A model generated the notes under the pieces. It saw nothing but the letters and a program-made list of their open reading frames with translations, was not told where the DNA came from and did not search any database. Below are positions 11,003 through 24,092 of a stretch of DNA of 64,000 nucleotides, one piece after another; the stretch's first letter is position 1, and each line of letters starts with the position of its first letter. The position numbers and the translations under genes were made by a program. The stretch is taken from positions 88,619,720 through 88,683,719 of the forward strand of contig OX457027.1 in the NCBI GenBank assembly GCA_949752745.1. Direction: 5' to 3'. Source of the stretch: Protula sp. h YS-2021. Its lineage: Eukaryota > Annelida > Polychaeta > Sabellida > Serpulidae.

Positions 11003-13715
11003 TAATTCTATGAAAGACATTTTTTAATTCTATTAATATCTATTTGAAAAATATGTTTGCAAAAGCGTCGTGAATTGGTGTTAATTTGTGTCAATTAAAA
11101 CCGACTATTTTTCATAGAATACTTTCTCAGGTGTCTGTTGTAAAAACAACACAGATAATATATTTATCAAATAAATGAAATTCACTAATTATTAAAAAAA
11201 GTATTATACGCGTTTAAACCGAAGTGCAAGTATATTAGGAAATAAATCAGTAACTGTAAACTTCTGGTTTTATTTCCTTTTTAACAACACATTAAAATTA
11301 AAGAAAAACGCATAGTCATTGACAAAGTGCACACTCAAAGCAGACTCAAATATCCAGTTTCCTGTGTATTTCAACCCCATGGACACTGATCATAAAATCA
11401 TGAAATAGATTGTGTCATTGTCCAAGTGGTTCTTATTGACACGACACCCCTCACTGGCCCGTCAACGATGAACCGTCCCTGTTTTGGAATCGAACTGATT
11501 CCATGATTTTTCGTGCACTGACCCCAAACTACACACCCTCCCCTCCTCTATTGTTACTCTATCAGAGAACATACGAAAATGTAAAACAACTATCAGGGGA
11601 TCGGTCAGCAAGCAAAGTTCCTTCTTTGACAGATTCTACTCGAAAACAATATTGTGCCACACTTCACACATGGTTTGCCTATAATATAAACCATGATATA
11701 GATTTTCACACATCTACGCTTTACTATGTTATGTTTTTAACTGAACTGTTCAGTCAGTGCAGATACTGAGCTAAAACGTCTCTCCTTCCTGTTACTTGAA
11801 ATAAAGGATCATATTTGCCTGGTTATTGTATTAATACCCTCAGTTTTTAGCCCTCAGCCATAAAATGGCTAAAGGCTATTGCTATAGCCGTGTCCGTCCG
11901 CCTGTCCGTCCATCCATTAATATTTGGCTTGCAAACACTCTCCAGCCTACAATCCTTTCGCAATTGCTAAGATATTTGAGATATAGCTAGTATATGGACT
12001 AATGCATATGAGCCTTATTCTCTCGAGGACAGTGGCTCAGTTGGACTTTGAAAAGGGCAGGTTTCATGGTAAATGCTATTGTTTTTTATCCTATTTCAGG
12101 TGCTCTGAGTACTTGATCCATTTTTATCATAGATTTCATCGCACTGATTGGTCCTCTCCAGTTTTACTGCCGTACAATGATTGCAAGGTTTCACAGCACT
12201 TTCATTATGGCATAATGTCGGCACAGAACAGTACTCCTAGATGCTGTTCCAAATAGTGTAGTGTTGTCACGTAACATTTATACCATTTTCTCAGTGCGAT
12301 GCTGAGACATCTGGCACATTTATTCTGTTTAAGAAGGTAGAGAGTGGTTTTGGGGCGAAATAAGCAGAAGATATTACAGGGGGAATAAAAAGGATTGTAA
12401 GCAAGGGTCACAGCATGTTTTTGTGCATTGCACTTTCCGTTTGCTAACTAGTACATTTTTTTTCATTTTGAGATTGGGTTGTAAAACAGAAATAATTAAT
12501 ATCATATGTATCTGCTTTGAAGTTGCATAAAATACAAACAGCAGTGTAGTATTTGTTCCCATTTTGTGCTCAAGTAAGACAGCAGCTGAAAAATGACTAG
12601 AAGACAAGCGAAAGGGGTTGGTCAAGGGGTAGAATGAAAATATTAAGTTGGTGCCGGACTCCACCAATAGGCTTGCAAAGCTCTTAAGCACTCAACACCC
12701 CATCAATTAAGGTAAATTGTGTAACGGTAAATGAAACAGAAGCGTAATTAACTCCTGTATGTAATGCTTATGTAATAGTGCATCGTTGTCTCGTATATAC
12801 TTTTACATTGGCGGCCCTTGTATGTCAGTATTCACAACTTAGACTGACATATACGGTTAAATAGGTCAAATGTATTAATTCAGGACGTTCTGTTTGTTGA
12901 CGGAATAGCTAACGGAGTTAATGAACTGCACAAATAATTTTGGAAGTACGATCACTTAGAACCCAAAGCAAATACCAGTCTTGTCCAACATATACCCCCT
13001 CTCCCATGAAATAAATGCATAAAACAGTTTCAAATGATTGCTTAAGCTTATAGCTTTGGTATATCAAGTTTCCCAGCATATCCCACCTTAAATTAGCTAT
13101 AATTAGATCTTTTAATATTTTCCACAACCTCTTTGCATTCCTCTTAAATTTTAGAGTTGAATTACGACCATTTGTTTAATGGAGATGCATAGATATTATG
13201 AATTCCAATAAATTAAACCAAAGTTGTGACGTCACTCATTGTCTGTGCATGACATTTCTTAGCCACGAATCCCCTTTGATGACATCATTTTTAATTTGCA
13301 CCTTAAGGACTCTGAAGAGTCTCTCGGTTTGTTCTAGTGTGTGTTCGTTTTGGATTTTCATAAGCCCGAAAAACCCGCTAATGCTCAAAATTAAAATATG
13401 CATGCTATTTGCAATTCTGTGGACACCTACACGATTATTGCTTTATTTCTAGACGTTAACATATGCAACCGACTCTTTTAATTCGATATTACAAATTTAA
13501 TTGATTTCCGTTATACGATTGTCTTACTTCAATAAACTCTACTGAAATGAAGACACATAAACGAATTGTCTGAACAGATCAAGCCTAGCGGCAATGCATA
13601 ACAAACAGCCCTACTTAATCAACAGTTAAACAGCAGTGCAAGCGAGACAGAAAGCTTACGTAAGGTGCCATCTCAAACTGTGTTGAGTCACAATTAGTGT
13701 GGAGTGTTTATTTAC
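11003..13715. other. Intergenic, no recognised gene
   Basis: Only short ORFs without family features. At about 11850-11915 there is CAGCCATAAAATGGCT (a small hairpin) followed by GTCCGTCCGCC words. Similar heads occur near 17870, 18360, 52200 and 55150, suggesting a dispersed repeat. Confidence 0.5.
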
Positions 13716-13717
13716 TA

Positions 13718-14577
13718 CAGTAAAACCTCCCGCCGGACACACCTGTACCATTCGGACATCTCCCTAATCCGGACAGATTTTTTCAGTCCCTTTTAACTTC
13801 GCATTGGTTTCTGTACACTTAAAACCTGGGAAATTCGGACACCTCCCTAGTCGGGACACCGGAAAACATTTGACAGTCCCAGCTCTAGGTTTTACTGTTT
13901 GAATGGTCCGTGTAATTCGGACAAGTTAATTGCCTAATCTCTGTGGCTTGTTTGCAGTCTGCCTCAGATAATGTCAATAAGACTGCCGCAACAAACATGA
14001 CTGCTTTTGTTTACAAACGTCTCAATCACAGAACGCATGCCATGTCCACAAATGGGGTTATATAAGGGCTTCATGTTGTATCTATAAATTAAAAGGAAAA
14101 TTCGTTGAATAAAGGCTAATTGAAAATGACGACAAAAAGAAAAACGAATGATTTGAGTCTTGGTGGCATAGTAAAATTAAATGCACAGGAAAAAACCATC
14201 AGAAAATTAGCTGTTGAGTTCAGTCTTGGTAAATGTACTGTTTCTGACATTTTGAAAAAGAAAGATATTTTGCTAAAAGTGTACGATGAGTACAAAAATT
14301 CAGAAATTTAAAGGCCTTGTGTCAGAACACCAAATAAGGAATTAAATACGGCTCTATGACAATATTTCACCAAGAAATAATATGTCTAAATGTGAGTGTG
14401 AAATTGTAATTTATAGCTAGTGAACGAAAAAAAATACAAGTGGTACGAACAGACAGTGGTTGCTTTATTTATCGAGAAAATTAGGCCATTATAGTGGACT
14501 CTGATTAATCCGAACACTGGCAAATCTGGAAAAAATTTGCCAGTCCCAACATTGTCCGGATTAACCAGGTTTTACTG
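13718..14577 (+). mobile_element. Internally deleted Tigger/pogo (Tc1-mariner superfamily) element
   Basis: The ends are TA-CAGTAAAACC and GGTTTTACTG-TA, giving inverted termini with TA duplications at 13716-13717 and 14578-14579. Subterminal words ATCCGGACA and ATTCGGACA recur, including an internal repeat of the terminus near 13830 and an inverted copy near 13890, so the left end appears duplicated. It is 860 bp long and encodes only the N-terminal DNA-binding helix-turn-helix at 14126-14311. The catalytic DDE domain is absent. Confidence 0.85.
14126..14311 (+). pseudogene. CENP-B/pogo-type helix-turn-helix remnant of a Tigger transposase
   Basis: The 61 residues from ATG 14126 read MTTKRKTNDLSLGGIVKLNA, then an Ala/Leu helix, SLGKCTVSDILKK and a basic end. 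This is the pattern of the CENP-B N-terminal HTH (K-I-x-A-E-F-G-V-x-x-S-T-V-S-x-I-x-K) of pogo/Tigger transposases. A stop follows at once and the DDE domain is missing, so it cannot transpose by itself. The ORF itself is intact. It could be dead, or in principle a DNA-binding-only product. Confidence 0.75.
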
Positions 14578-14599
14578 TAATTGTTGATTGTTTATATCA

Positions 14600-16290
14600 C
14601 TTTAAGTTTAATTATTTATATGTTTTTGCAGTCATGGCCAAAGCCAGTCTTAAACCTGTACACTAACCCCCAGTGCATACATCCACTTCTGATCACAGTC
14701 CACAGTAGCTCTATGATCATTGCAGGAGAAACAAGGGTCTACCATTGTGAGACGAGGCACACATGTGTGTTGTGTTTGCCCATCTTTCACCAAGGGACTG
14801 GCAGTACATCTGTCAGAATCGCCTCAAGGACGTAAAACGCTGGGATAGGTGCAAAGCATACTCATCCATGCCAGTCCTCGGAAGATATACCGAAGACAAA
14901 CTGTGTTATTTTGATTCAAGTTTCTTCCATAATACTGTTCACGGGGTTGGTGAAAAAGAAACCCAGAAAACGTACAGCTGAAGTGTTTTCTGACGATGTT
15001 GTAGACTCAGGTACAAGAGCAGGTCTCAGAACTCCAGCGCTAAAAGCCTAGAGTCCAGAGACAGCGTACCCCCATTCAAGGGGCTGCTTGAGCTACTATG
15101 CCTAACCTACCTGCAACCGAGATACATGCTTCGTTATCCGTCGCCATCTCGTTGGCGACTTCAGTTCCACAGCTGTCGTATCACCTTCCCTGTTGGTGCT
15201 AGCGAGTAGCCCTAAATCGAAAACGGAAGTAAAATGAGAGCATCTCGCAATCCGACAAGGGTCAGAGAAAATGGAGAGAACCGCATTCTGCAAGACGACC
15301 GATTCTGAGAAACGTACTCCTTACGACCCAAGTCGATTGGCCCTTTGTAGCCATCGTACCAGCGTTCTGAGCCAGCTAACAGTGGTCGAACCGAGACGCG
15401 ACCGACACAGCAACATGCGAGTTTCGGCCAACAAATGTACTGCCCAGCTTTCTGGCTCTGCTCTCCCTCCTCTGCACGACTCCGTAAGCTTCTCAAAAAT
15501 TATGAAAATACTCAGAAGGGTGGCTCGGCTACAAGGTGTCCTGGTCTTTCAGTACCTGTACGATCGGTTAAAAGCCCAAGCCATGGCACGAAAGCATACT
15601 GTCCATAAGGTTCAATATACTGGTAGATTTGATAATCAAAATGGTAAGTCGGTTCCAAAATGACCAGATATCTCTATAAGCCATGGAATCGTTGTTTGGA
15701 TGCTTGAATACAACAGAGAATACGATACGTCTGAGCAAGTAATACTACACTGCCGTTTCAGAGGCAGGCGAGAAAACCCAACAGCAGGAGTGACCTTTCG
15801 AGCCAAGATGTCATTCTCTCGAGCCCTTTTGGGTAATGCGACCCACTGATTGTCAGCGAATACACCATCTTCCATCACCTTCTGCCAGAAGTGGAGATCA
15901 AAAAGAATACATATTACAGGGATACGGCATCCACTACCGAGATGACTTACGATATGTGGCGGTATGTTTCCTTCGCCCCAGCGTCTTCCTTTAAACTTGC
16001 TACAACTCAGATTGGTATGCATAACTTTAAGCAGACTAATCATATCACTCAGGAGCAATTCGACTGCCATGGGCTTCTTGAACAAGACTTGTTTGCCAGT
16101 ACAGTGATAAGCAAACTACCCTGACATATATCCCCATGACTGGATCAGAAGGACTGAATGGTTGATAGATGAATAAATGATAGAAAAAACTGGTATTATC
16201 GCTGACTGGAAGTGAAGTCATGAGTGTGCCATTCGACCACATGTTTGAATGGCGCGGTCTTCCCACTCAAGCAACCAAAGAAAAAAATAT
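14600..16290. other. Unrecognised GC-richer interval with chance ORFs
   Basis: This 1.7-kb stretch is GC-richer than its flanks and has opposite-strand ORFs of 130 codons (15271-15663, +) and 149 codons (15636-16085, -). I recognise no domain, no splice-consistent chain and no matching terminal repeats. It may be a decayed transposon or an unknown gene. Confidence 0.35.
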
Positions 16291-16349
16291 AAAAAATAAA
16301 TATGCATAAAAAAGAATTTCACTTACCTCAAATTATCACTTCCCATCTT

Positions 16350-16465
16350 CCAACACAACCAACAACCAACCAACCAACCAACAACCATCAACAACCAACC
16401 ACAGCCCACAACCAACCAACAACCAACCACGCAACTAACCAACAACCAACCAACAACCAACCACA
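16350..16465. repeat. CAACCAAC-type tandem repeat
   Basis: Many copies of CCAACCAACAACCAAC with small variants. Confidence 0.9.
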
Positions 16466-17924
16466 ATATGTCATCCAAAACAAAATGTTACTAAAATTTC
16501 CTGTCCTGGCGAGTGGGTGTCCGAAATAGCATGTCTTAGGGGGTGGTCCAGAACGCCCGTTCTGCTACTACTATTGTTTTCCCAGCTGCAGAAACAGAGC
16601 CGACAGCAGAAGATTTGCTCTCTTTGTGTGCTATAAAACCATTGCGTATGTGCTTACAGGTATCTTGCCAACACAGAAGACCAATAAGCACTGATCATTT
16701 CATAGACGCCGAATGTTAATGAAGATCTGTCAAAGCAAACAAATAATGCACTAAAAACTCAAAGCAAAACCCTCTTCAGCGGTCAAGCAAGCAATTAAAG
16801 GTGTTTTCTTAACACCCTTTGAAAAAGCCCAGACTGGGGAAAACGTGCTTTAAGAATGCAAAGTTAAAGCCTATCACTTAAGACAGGTCAATAGTTCTTT
16901 AACAGTCTTGCCTAATGTGTCACCAGGCGAGATTCTTAAAGCGGATTGCTGGTCACCTATCAATTCGTTTATGAAGTATTATCTTAAAGAATTCTTCAGA
17001 ATAAACTGATGGGCTTGTACTCTTTACCCCCGTTTGTAGCAGCAGAGACGGTAGTATCTTAAGACGGCATTTATATGTGTCATATGTCATTTCATTCTGT
17101 GTTTGGTAAGGGCACGTCAGTCAGACATTTCAAATGTTCATTTAATATATTTCAGTCGTAAGAGCCGGCAGTATTAGAAGGTGCTGCTCCATCACGGGTC
17201 TCTTGGAAAACGATTTCCTTTGTTATCTGTCTGACAATAAATGCAAGCGTTTGATTACCCCAGGAAACTTCGTTGCCATTTGTAGGGCTTCCATCCACTG
17301 GGAGGATAGGGGGAGGATTAGTGACTAGGGCGTCAGATTGGAGAAGGACCTAACCACGCGAACAAGCTCTTCGTAACCTTGGTAACCGCGATCGTAACGA
17401 CCCTTGGCAAGTGCCGTGTCAGGCTCGGTCGTTCTTTTTCAAATACTGGTTACTCTTGGCAATGACAAACCGACCATCACAGTTCACCAGTAGCAAGGTT
17501 TTTGGTTAGTACTGGCCACTACCAGACTGGTAATTCTTGGTAACTCTGGGTAATACTTAGCAATTCTTGGTTTTTCTTAGTACTCTTACTACTAGGTTAT
17601 TGTAGCTCGTCATCTGTACACATGGATGCGTCACCGTGTCGTCTTTCGATTAACAACAGCCTTGGTGAGGCAGGATCCCCCGTGTAACAGGACATTAAAA
17701 AACCTCCTACATTTTGCCTAAAGAAAAGTTCATAACAGCATATTTTTCAACCTTGCACCAATTCTTCTTTTTTTAATATTTTTCAAAAATAACCTGACGC
17801 TGCACATGTACAATTGATGGTCTTTTTATGCCTACGAAATAAAATGCCTCGGAGATATCGCACGAACAGAAGTGCGGACAGACAGACGAACAAGTTCATA
17901 ACCATATCCCACCCTTACACGGGG

Positions 17925-18400
17925 GATAATAACCTGCCGTTGTACAACTTCACTTTCTGTCTGTAAGGTTTGGTTTGCTTCCGATAAAAATTAGAGATAT
18001 CGAGCGAACAAAATTGATACCAAAACAACTAAGTCCAAAAATGTAAAATCGTCGAAATTTTCACATGTTTTTACCAAATCAAAAAATAACCTGCGGTTGC
18101 ACGACTTCACTATATATATACTTTCTTCCTGTAACATTTGGTTTGCTTCCGATAAATAGTAAGAGAGATATTGAGTGAATAAAATTGATACAAAAACAAC
18201 TAAGTCCAAAATTGTAAAAACTTCGACATTTTCACATTTTTCTACAAAATCGAACAATAACCTGCCGTTGCACAACTTCACTATATATACTTGCTTCCTG
18301 TAACATTTGGTTTGCTTCCGATAAATAGTAACAGAGATATCGCGCGAACAAAAAAGTGCGGACAGACAGACAGACGGCAAGGTGGACAGACGATCAAGTT
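17925..18400. repeat. ~160-170-bp tandem repeat, three units
   Basis: AATAACCTGCCGTTG-type unit starts lie at about 17928, 18084 and 18257. Each unit continues with ACTTCACT, CCTGTAACATTTGG, TTTGCTTCCGATAAA and GAGATATCG. The block is framed by ACACGGGGGATAA at about 17917 and 18422, with GGACAGACAGACGAAC-type sequence nearby. The 161-codon minus ORF here is a repeat artefact. Confidence 0.8.
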
Positions 18401-18544
18401 CATGACTATATCCCTCCGTTACACGGGGGATAAAGACATCGAACTGATGTTCCAAGATTTCTTTCTGCTGTTTCACAAAGATTCAGTATACGGGCTTCCA
18501 GGAGTAAATTGTAATTCATGAAGATTTTTTTCTTACGCAATTCA

Positions 18545-19372
18545 GAATGCAGGCTCCCGGTAAGCTTTTTTGGTTTGGAAAATGTTTTATAAACGCTTTT
18601 TGTGAAACCTAAAAAACCTTCAAAAAACGTGTTATTTTCGTTATATATGAAATGCTAGAAGACGTTTTTTGGGAACGTTTTTTGAAAGTTTCAAATGAAA
18701 CCTTTTCCGATCCATTTTGACGGGGTTTTGACAATAAAATTCCGAAACCCTTTTTTGCGATAATAAAAAATAATAATCATTTGTAACGTCCATTGATCAT
18801 TCAAACAACACTACAACACACCAATCTGCCAAACGCGGCGACCTTACCTCTACGCCACCACGCATCCGATCAGTTACGAATTATTCGGTCACCAATATCT
18901 TGTTTCTATGTGATCCCCAACAGTTTACTTTTCACATTTTCCCGTTTTTAGTGGCATTTTTAAAATTAGTTGTTTAATAAAAAGCCGTGTATTTTGCTTT
19001 CATAGTGGTTATTTGCTTAGGATTAGTTGATCGAGGCAAATGATATTCTTAGCTAGTGACCTCATTATATTTGATTTTGATATAATAATATAATAACTAA
19101 AATCAAATGAATGATACCTAAAAGTCAATATTAGATATTAAAGTTATATATTTAAATCTTTATTATTATTGAAAATGGTGTTCAGTACATATGGTTCCCC
19201 ATGTTTCCCATGACGCTCCAATACACGACACCCAATAATATTGATTTTTCATGATGTTCCAGTACAAAACGTTTGATTTTGGTTTAATAATAGTTCCCCC
19301 TGAAAACGTTTCGAAAAGGTTCTACAAAAACGTTTTATTTTGGTATCCGAGAATGTTCACCGGGCTATGACG
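18545..19372. mobile_element. Possible TIR element (weak)
   Basis: GGCTCCCGGTAAGC near 18550 and GTTCACCGGGCTA near 19360 form an imperfect inverted pair. Near each end there are GTTTT/AAAACG-rich words (AAACGTTTT, TTTTTGAAAG). The interior has no ORF. A target duplication was not established. Confidence 0.3.
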
Positions 19373-20337
19373 TTCTGATCCCTAGTCTATCTAAAAGCGG
19401 AGAAAAGCGATTTTGCTTTTGTGAAGTAAGGCTTACGTAATTTGCGTAATTCCATTTTTCCACTTTTAAAAGGATACTCCCTCAGCCATGGGTGTGTTTG
19501 TCTTTGGTGACAGAAAGGGCACTGTCGTATTGACCGACTTCCCGCTCTTTTCCGATTGGCTAATCAGTCTACCAAGAGTATTCGAACTGTAGTGAAAAAA
19601 ACTGTTTCTGCTGTGCGTGATTTCCATAATTATGAAGCGGAACCTAAAAGTGGAAAACTCCAATGAGGCTTTTGCTTATGCATGCTCGTTTCAGGAGATA
19701 AAACGTCAGTTATCTTTGAATTTAGATAAATTTTAGCAATGCCTCTTGGAAGTCTCGTGAGGGCAAATACTGTTCTCCACATCATCCAAACCTTTCGTAT
19801 TTTTCAGCTATTTTTTTTATAGTTTTTACACTGAATCGGAGACATTTTCCATCTGGATATGTATCCAGTCCGTCACGGGCCCACTGACCCTTACCGCTGA
19901 TCCCCAGGCTGGGGCGGGGGGGGGGGGTGGCAGTAACTCACGTATCAACTCCTTATCATGCGTGGCTATGACTTTTTAAAACAACCTCTAAACGCGGAGT
20001 GCTAATTTTGAAATAACACTCCTTTTTTTAACGCGGAATGATATTCCGAAATGGCTCATTTTTGTGGTAAATGCGGAGCACTGAATGAAACGAAATTTAG
20101 CGACATTTTTAAGGAAAATTGCATTGGCACTCTGGCCTCAAAATTACTTCTCCTCCCCACCCATCTCCGCGTTTTCTTTCTTTTTTATATCTTTTTCTTT
20201 CTGTTTTTAGACACGCGTGGTAATACATTTGATATCAAGTGGGCGGGTTCTGATCACTTCAGAGCGTTCATTTTTCTACTGTTTGAACAAGCCACATCAT
20301 TCAACTACAGAAATCTTAGCAACTTCATACAAGATAT

Positions 20338-20381
20338 GTGTGTGTGCGCGCGTGTGTGTGTATGTGTGTGTGTGTGTTTGT
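20338..20381. repeat. (TG)n microsatellite
   Basis: About 20 TG/CG units with small interruptions. Confidence 0.9.
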
Positions 20382-21089
20382 AATTTTTAAATTCCACTTG
20401 CATTTCTACTCGCGCATTGCACGTAATTATTATGACGGGCATAATCACTGAATTGATATCTCCACATTAACATATGAGGCAAAGTAAATTTAAATACTCC
20501 AGTCTATAATGAGTTCGGCCAAATTCAAAATTCTTTAAGCCTTCACAACCAATGTTCATAATTGACGGCAATAGCATTTACGGGCAAAGAATCACCTTTT
20601 TTATTTTTTAAAAAAGTAACAACCGCGGTTGAGAAATGTCATATTTTTTCTGAACTAAGAACATAGCCGATTGAAAATTGTTTAGCAAGAAATGGTTGGC
20701 AAATGTTCCGTTTGAAAATGTCCAGATATAAGCTTTGTGGTTTACTGTTAACTTATCTAAAAATTTGTTTACATCAGCCCCAGTGAGACTTCAGTTTGGG
20801 GAGAGCACTGTCAGTTCAAACATGAAACGGTGCTTCTAAAACTCTTTGTGAATCTAAAGGCGGAAAAGTCATATGTTGAGAACTGTCAAGTGTCGGATTA
20901 TACAGAGTAGCGCGAATGAGAACAGAAATTAGCTGACTTGAATTTCCAAGTTTATCTGGCGTAAGGTTTCAATACACGAAAGGCTTTTCTTGCAATCAGA
21001 ACATGGGAGTGGATTTGTCCGTTTTGTTCCCACTTGCAAACATAGTTTGCAAATGGGTATGCTTTGCTAAGAATTCCGGCTGTTTATTC

Positions 21090-23430
21090 CTTATTTTTTT
21101 CGATCTCGGAGGTTTCCAGAAAACTCCTCCTACACTATTTGACGTAGGACGATGAAATTTGCCACAGAGATAGAGGGTGATGAGATGGCGTGAAATCAGC
21201 AAATTGTTTTGACCTTGACTTTCAAGGTCAAGGTCAAATTTAGGTCAAAATATTGTTGACCTCAAAATGGTTTCCAGAAAACTCCTCCTGCAGGGCTTGT
21301 AGTAGAAAGACGGCATTTGGCAGAGACATAGAGAGTAATGAGCTGTCGTGAAATCCGCAAATTTTTTTTTTTCGACCTTCAAGATCAAGGTCAAATTGAG
21401 GTCAAAATATTTTTTCAAACCCCTACTCATCAACTAAAATTGCTGGAAATAGCGCTCAAATCCTTGTTTCAACACGTGTACGGTGTCAGTAGGCAGTAAC
21501 ATCGTGGACTGAATCTCGACATTCAGGGTCAAGGTCAAGGTCATATGACCTTTGTATATCGTAATCCGTTAGAGAAAGATTGTCCATTATCTCAAAAACG
21601 GTTAGAGATTTTGATTTTGAGCTTATTTTCGGCCCTTTGGGCCTAAAGACGTTATATTAGAGGTACCTCGGTGACCTTGACCTCCTCCGTCATGGTCAAG
21701 GTCAAAAACTCGAAGTTGACCATTATATCGAAAGCGGTTAGAAATAGAACGATTTTGAGCTTATTTTCGACCCTTTGGACCTAAAAGACGTTGCATAAGA
21801 AGTACCTCGGCGACCTTGACCTCGAGGTCAAAAACCAGAAGTTGACCATTATCTCGAAAGCGGTTAGAGATTGAATGATTTTGAGCTCATTTTAACCCTT
21901 TGGGACTAAAAGACGTTATATAACAGGTACCTCGGTGACCTTGACCTTCTCCGTTATGGTCAAGGTAAAAACAGGAAGTTTACCATTATCTCGAAAACGG
22001 TTACAAAACTGAATTTGATTATTTGTACCCAAAAGAGATACCATTATATTTCATTCTATGTCCTCGTTCAAGATAATAATTCGGAAGCTGATAATTATGT
22101 CGACGCACTGAAAAATGTGTCTTTGACCAGAGAGATTGTACCATTGCAAGTGGGTGCCATTTCGCTACGTTTAGCGAAATTCGGTCTAGTTAAAACCGAT
22201 TTCCAAAAGGCTTCATCAAAATCAAATTCTTATTTGAATGAAAGATTTACTTTTTTACCGCCCCTTTAGAATACTCCTTGGGATTTTTTTCCTGAATGTG
22301 TATTTGTGAGGTATTTTAAGACTAAGGCGAAGAAAAAACAGCACACAATAATGTTAATGTTCCCGATATCCGCATGCATTTCGAGAAAAAAAAAGAATTG
22401 TGGGGTATACATAATTAAAATATCCGTGTTTTTTAACAGACACACTGCATGCTATTCATAATGCTTTTTTGTACTAAAAACATACTGTGTGCACTGTGAG
22501 TAGGCTGATGATTAAGCAAACATTCTCCCTGGCCGTATAAATCGACGACCTTGTTGCTTTTTATATCACAGCAAGCAGAGGATTTACTGTATTCGCTTCT
22601 AACGTTCCATTACACATAAAGTTATGGCAAACCGAACCAGGTGAGCTAAATATGAAATTTCTCTGTTATATGTTTTGTTTTATTCAAACTGGCAACTTCG
22701 TTTGCAACTGGGTGCAAGTTTGTAGTTTTTCTGCAAGTTTCTGTCCTATTTTTTTTTCTTTTTTCCCGTTTGGATGGTTTCGAGAAAACTCCTCCCACAG
22801 TTTTTGACAGAGGGAGATAAAATTTGGCACACATGTAGCGGTGGCGAGGTCTCGGTGAATTCGCAAATTTTTTTACCTCAAAGGTCAAGGTCAGATTGAG
22901 GCTAAAGTTATTTTTTCCATTAAATGATTTCCATAAAACTCCTCCTTGCCTTTGAGCCAGCGGAGCTTTACATTTGGTACACTTGTAGACAATCATCAGG
23001 TCTGGGTGAAACCGCAAATACTTTTTTACGTTGACCTCAAAAGTCAAGGTCAAAGTGAGGTCAAAATATTTTTAAACTCTTATTAATCACGAAAAGTGGC
23101 CATAAATGTGCTCAAATCCCAGTTTGAACATATAAACCGTACTCAGTACGGGGTAACCCACCCTTCCGAATCTCGACCTTGAGGGTCAAGGTCAAGGGTC
23201 ACGTGACCTCATGTGTCGTTAACGACAGGCCGATTGATTTCGAAAACAGTTAGAGATAGGGCGATTCTGAGCTGATTTTCGACCCTTAGGGCCTAAACAA
23301 CGTTACATTAGAGGTACCGCTGTGACCTTGACCTTCTCGGTCACGGTCAAGGTCAAAAATCGGAACTTCACTATTATCTCGAAAACGGTTAGAGACTGAA
23401 AGATTTTGAGCTCATTTTAACCCTTTAGCT
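21090..23430. repeat. GTCAAGGTCA-rich tandem and dispersed repeat
   Basis: Two related unit types alternate. Type A (about 21105, 21265, 22780 and 22925) has TTTCCAGAAAACTCCTCC, GGCACA/GCAGAGA and a (T)n followed by GGTCAAGGTCAAATT. Type B (about 21590-22010, three to four units, and 23220-23420) has a ~140-bp period with TCGAAAACGGTTAGAGA, GATTTTGAGCT, TTTTCGACCCTTTGGGCC, GACGTTATA, GAGGTACCTCGGTGACC and TTGACC/GGTCAAGGTCAA. The same family occurs at 44.28-44.76 and 53.3-53.8 kb. ORFs at 22015-22269 and 22646-23053 carry no recognised domain. Confidence 0.85.
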
Positions 23431-23797
23431 CAAAGAATAGGTACTGCGTGACTTCTTGGGCATTAATTTAATACAAATATTTTCTTTAGCGGTTTCTGCA
23501 AGTGGGTCTATTCCTCTAACTGGCGGAATTCTGTCCAGTTTATTTTATGTCAGCGTTGTGTGATACGATTTTTACTGCAAACGAACCGGATACACTTGAT
23601 AACATATGTGTTACTATGTAGGTACCAAAAAATGCGAAAAAGGGGGTCATGCGCCGCCCTCACGGAGTGCTGATGCTGTGCTAGGGCGTTGGGTGGGGGG
23701 AGGGGCACTTGGCATTGTGTTTAGGGGTCGTTTAGAAAAGCCATAAACAAGGATCATAATCAATTCTAAGTTATTGCCACTTCTCAGTTTTCTCTTT

Positions 23798-23800
<3 letters not shown>

Positions 23801-23881
<81 letters not shown>
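23801..23881. repeat. (AG)n microsatellite
   Basis: About 40 uninterrupted AG units. Confidence 0.98.
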
Positions 23882-23885
<4 letters not shown>

Positions 23886-24038
23886 ATTTGGATGTGTTTC
23901 CCTCCAGTATGTGTGTGTACTGTCAGGAAAGTAATGGTGGTGGTGCCTTCGGTCGAACGAAAGCCACTAGAATGCTTTTTTATATTATAAAATTAGCAGT
24001 GTTGAATGTATCGGCGAAAAAAGAAAGCAGACACGGAA

Positions 24039-24039
<1 letters not shown>

Positions 24040-24079
<40 letters not shown>

Positions 24080-24092
24080 GTGAGTGAGTGAG
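24040..24092. repeat. (TTGA)n then (GTGA)n microsatellite
   Basis: About nine TTGA units run into GTGA units. ORFs across it are artefacts. Confidence 0.95.

Noticed and set aside
15271..16085. 130-codon + ORF and 149-codon - ORF
   Set aside because: No recognisable domain and they overlap on opposite strands; kept only as an unrecognised interval.
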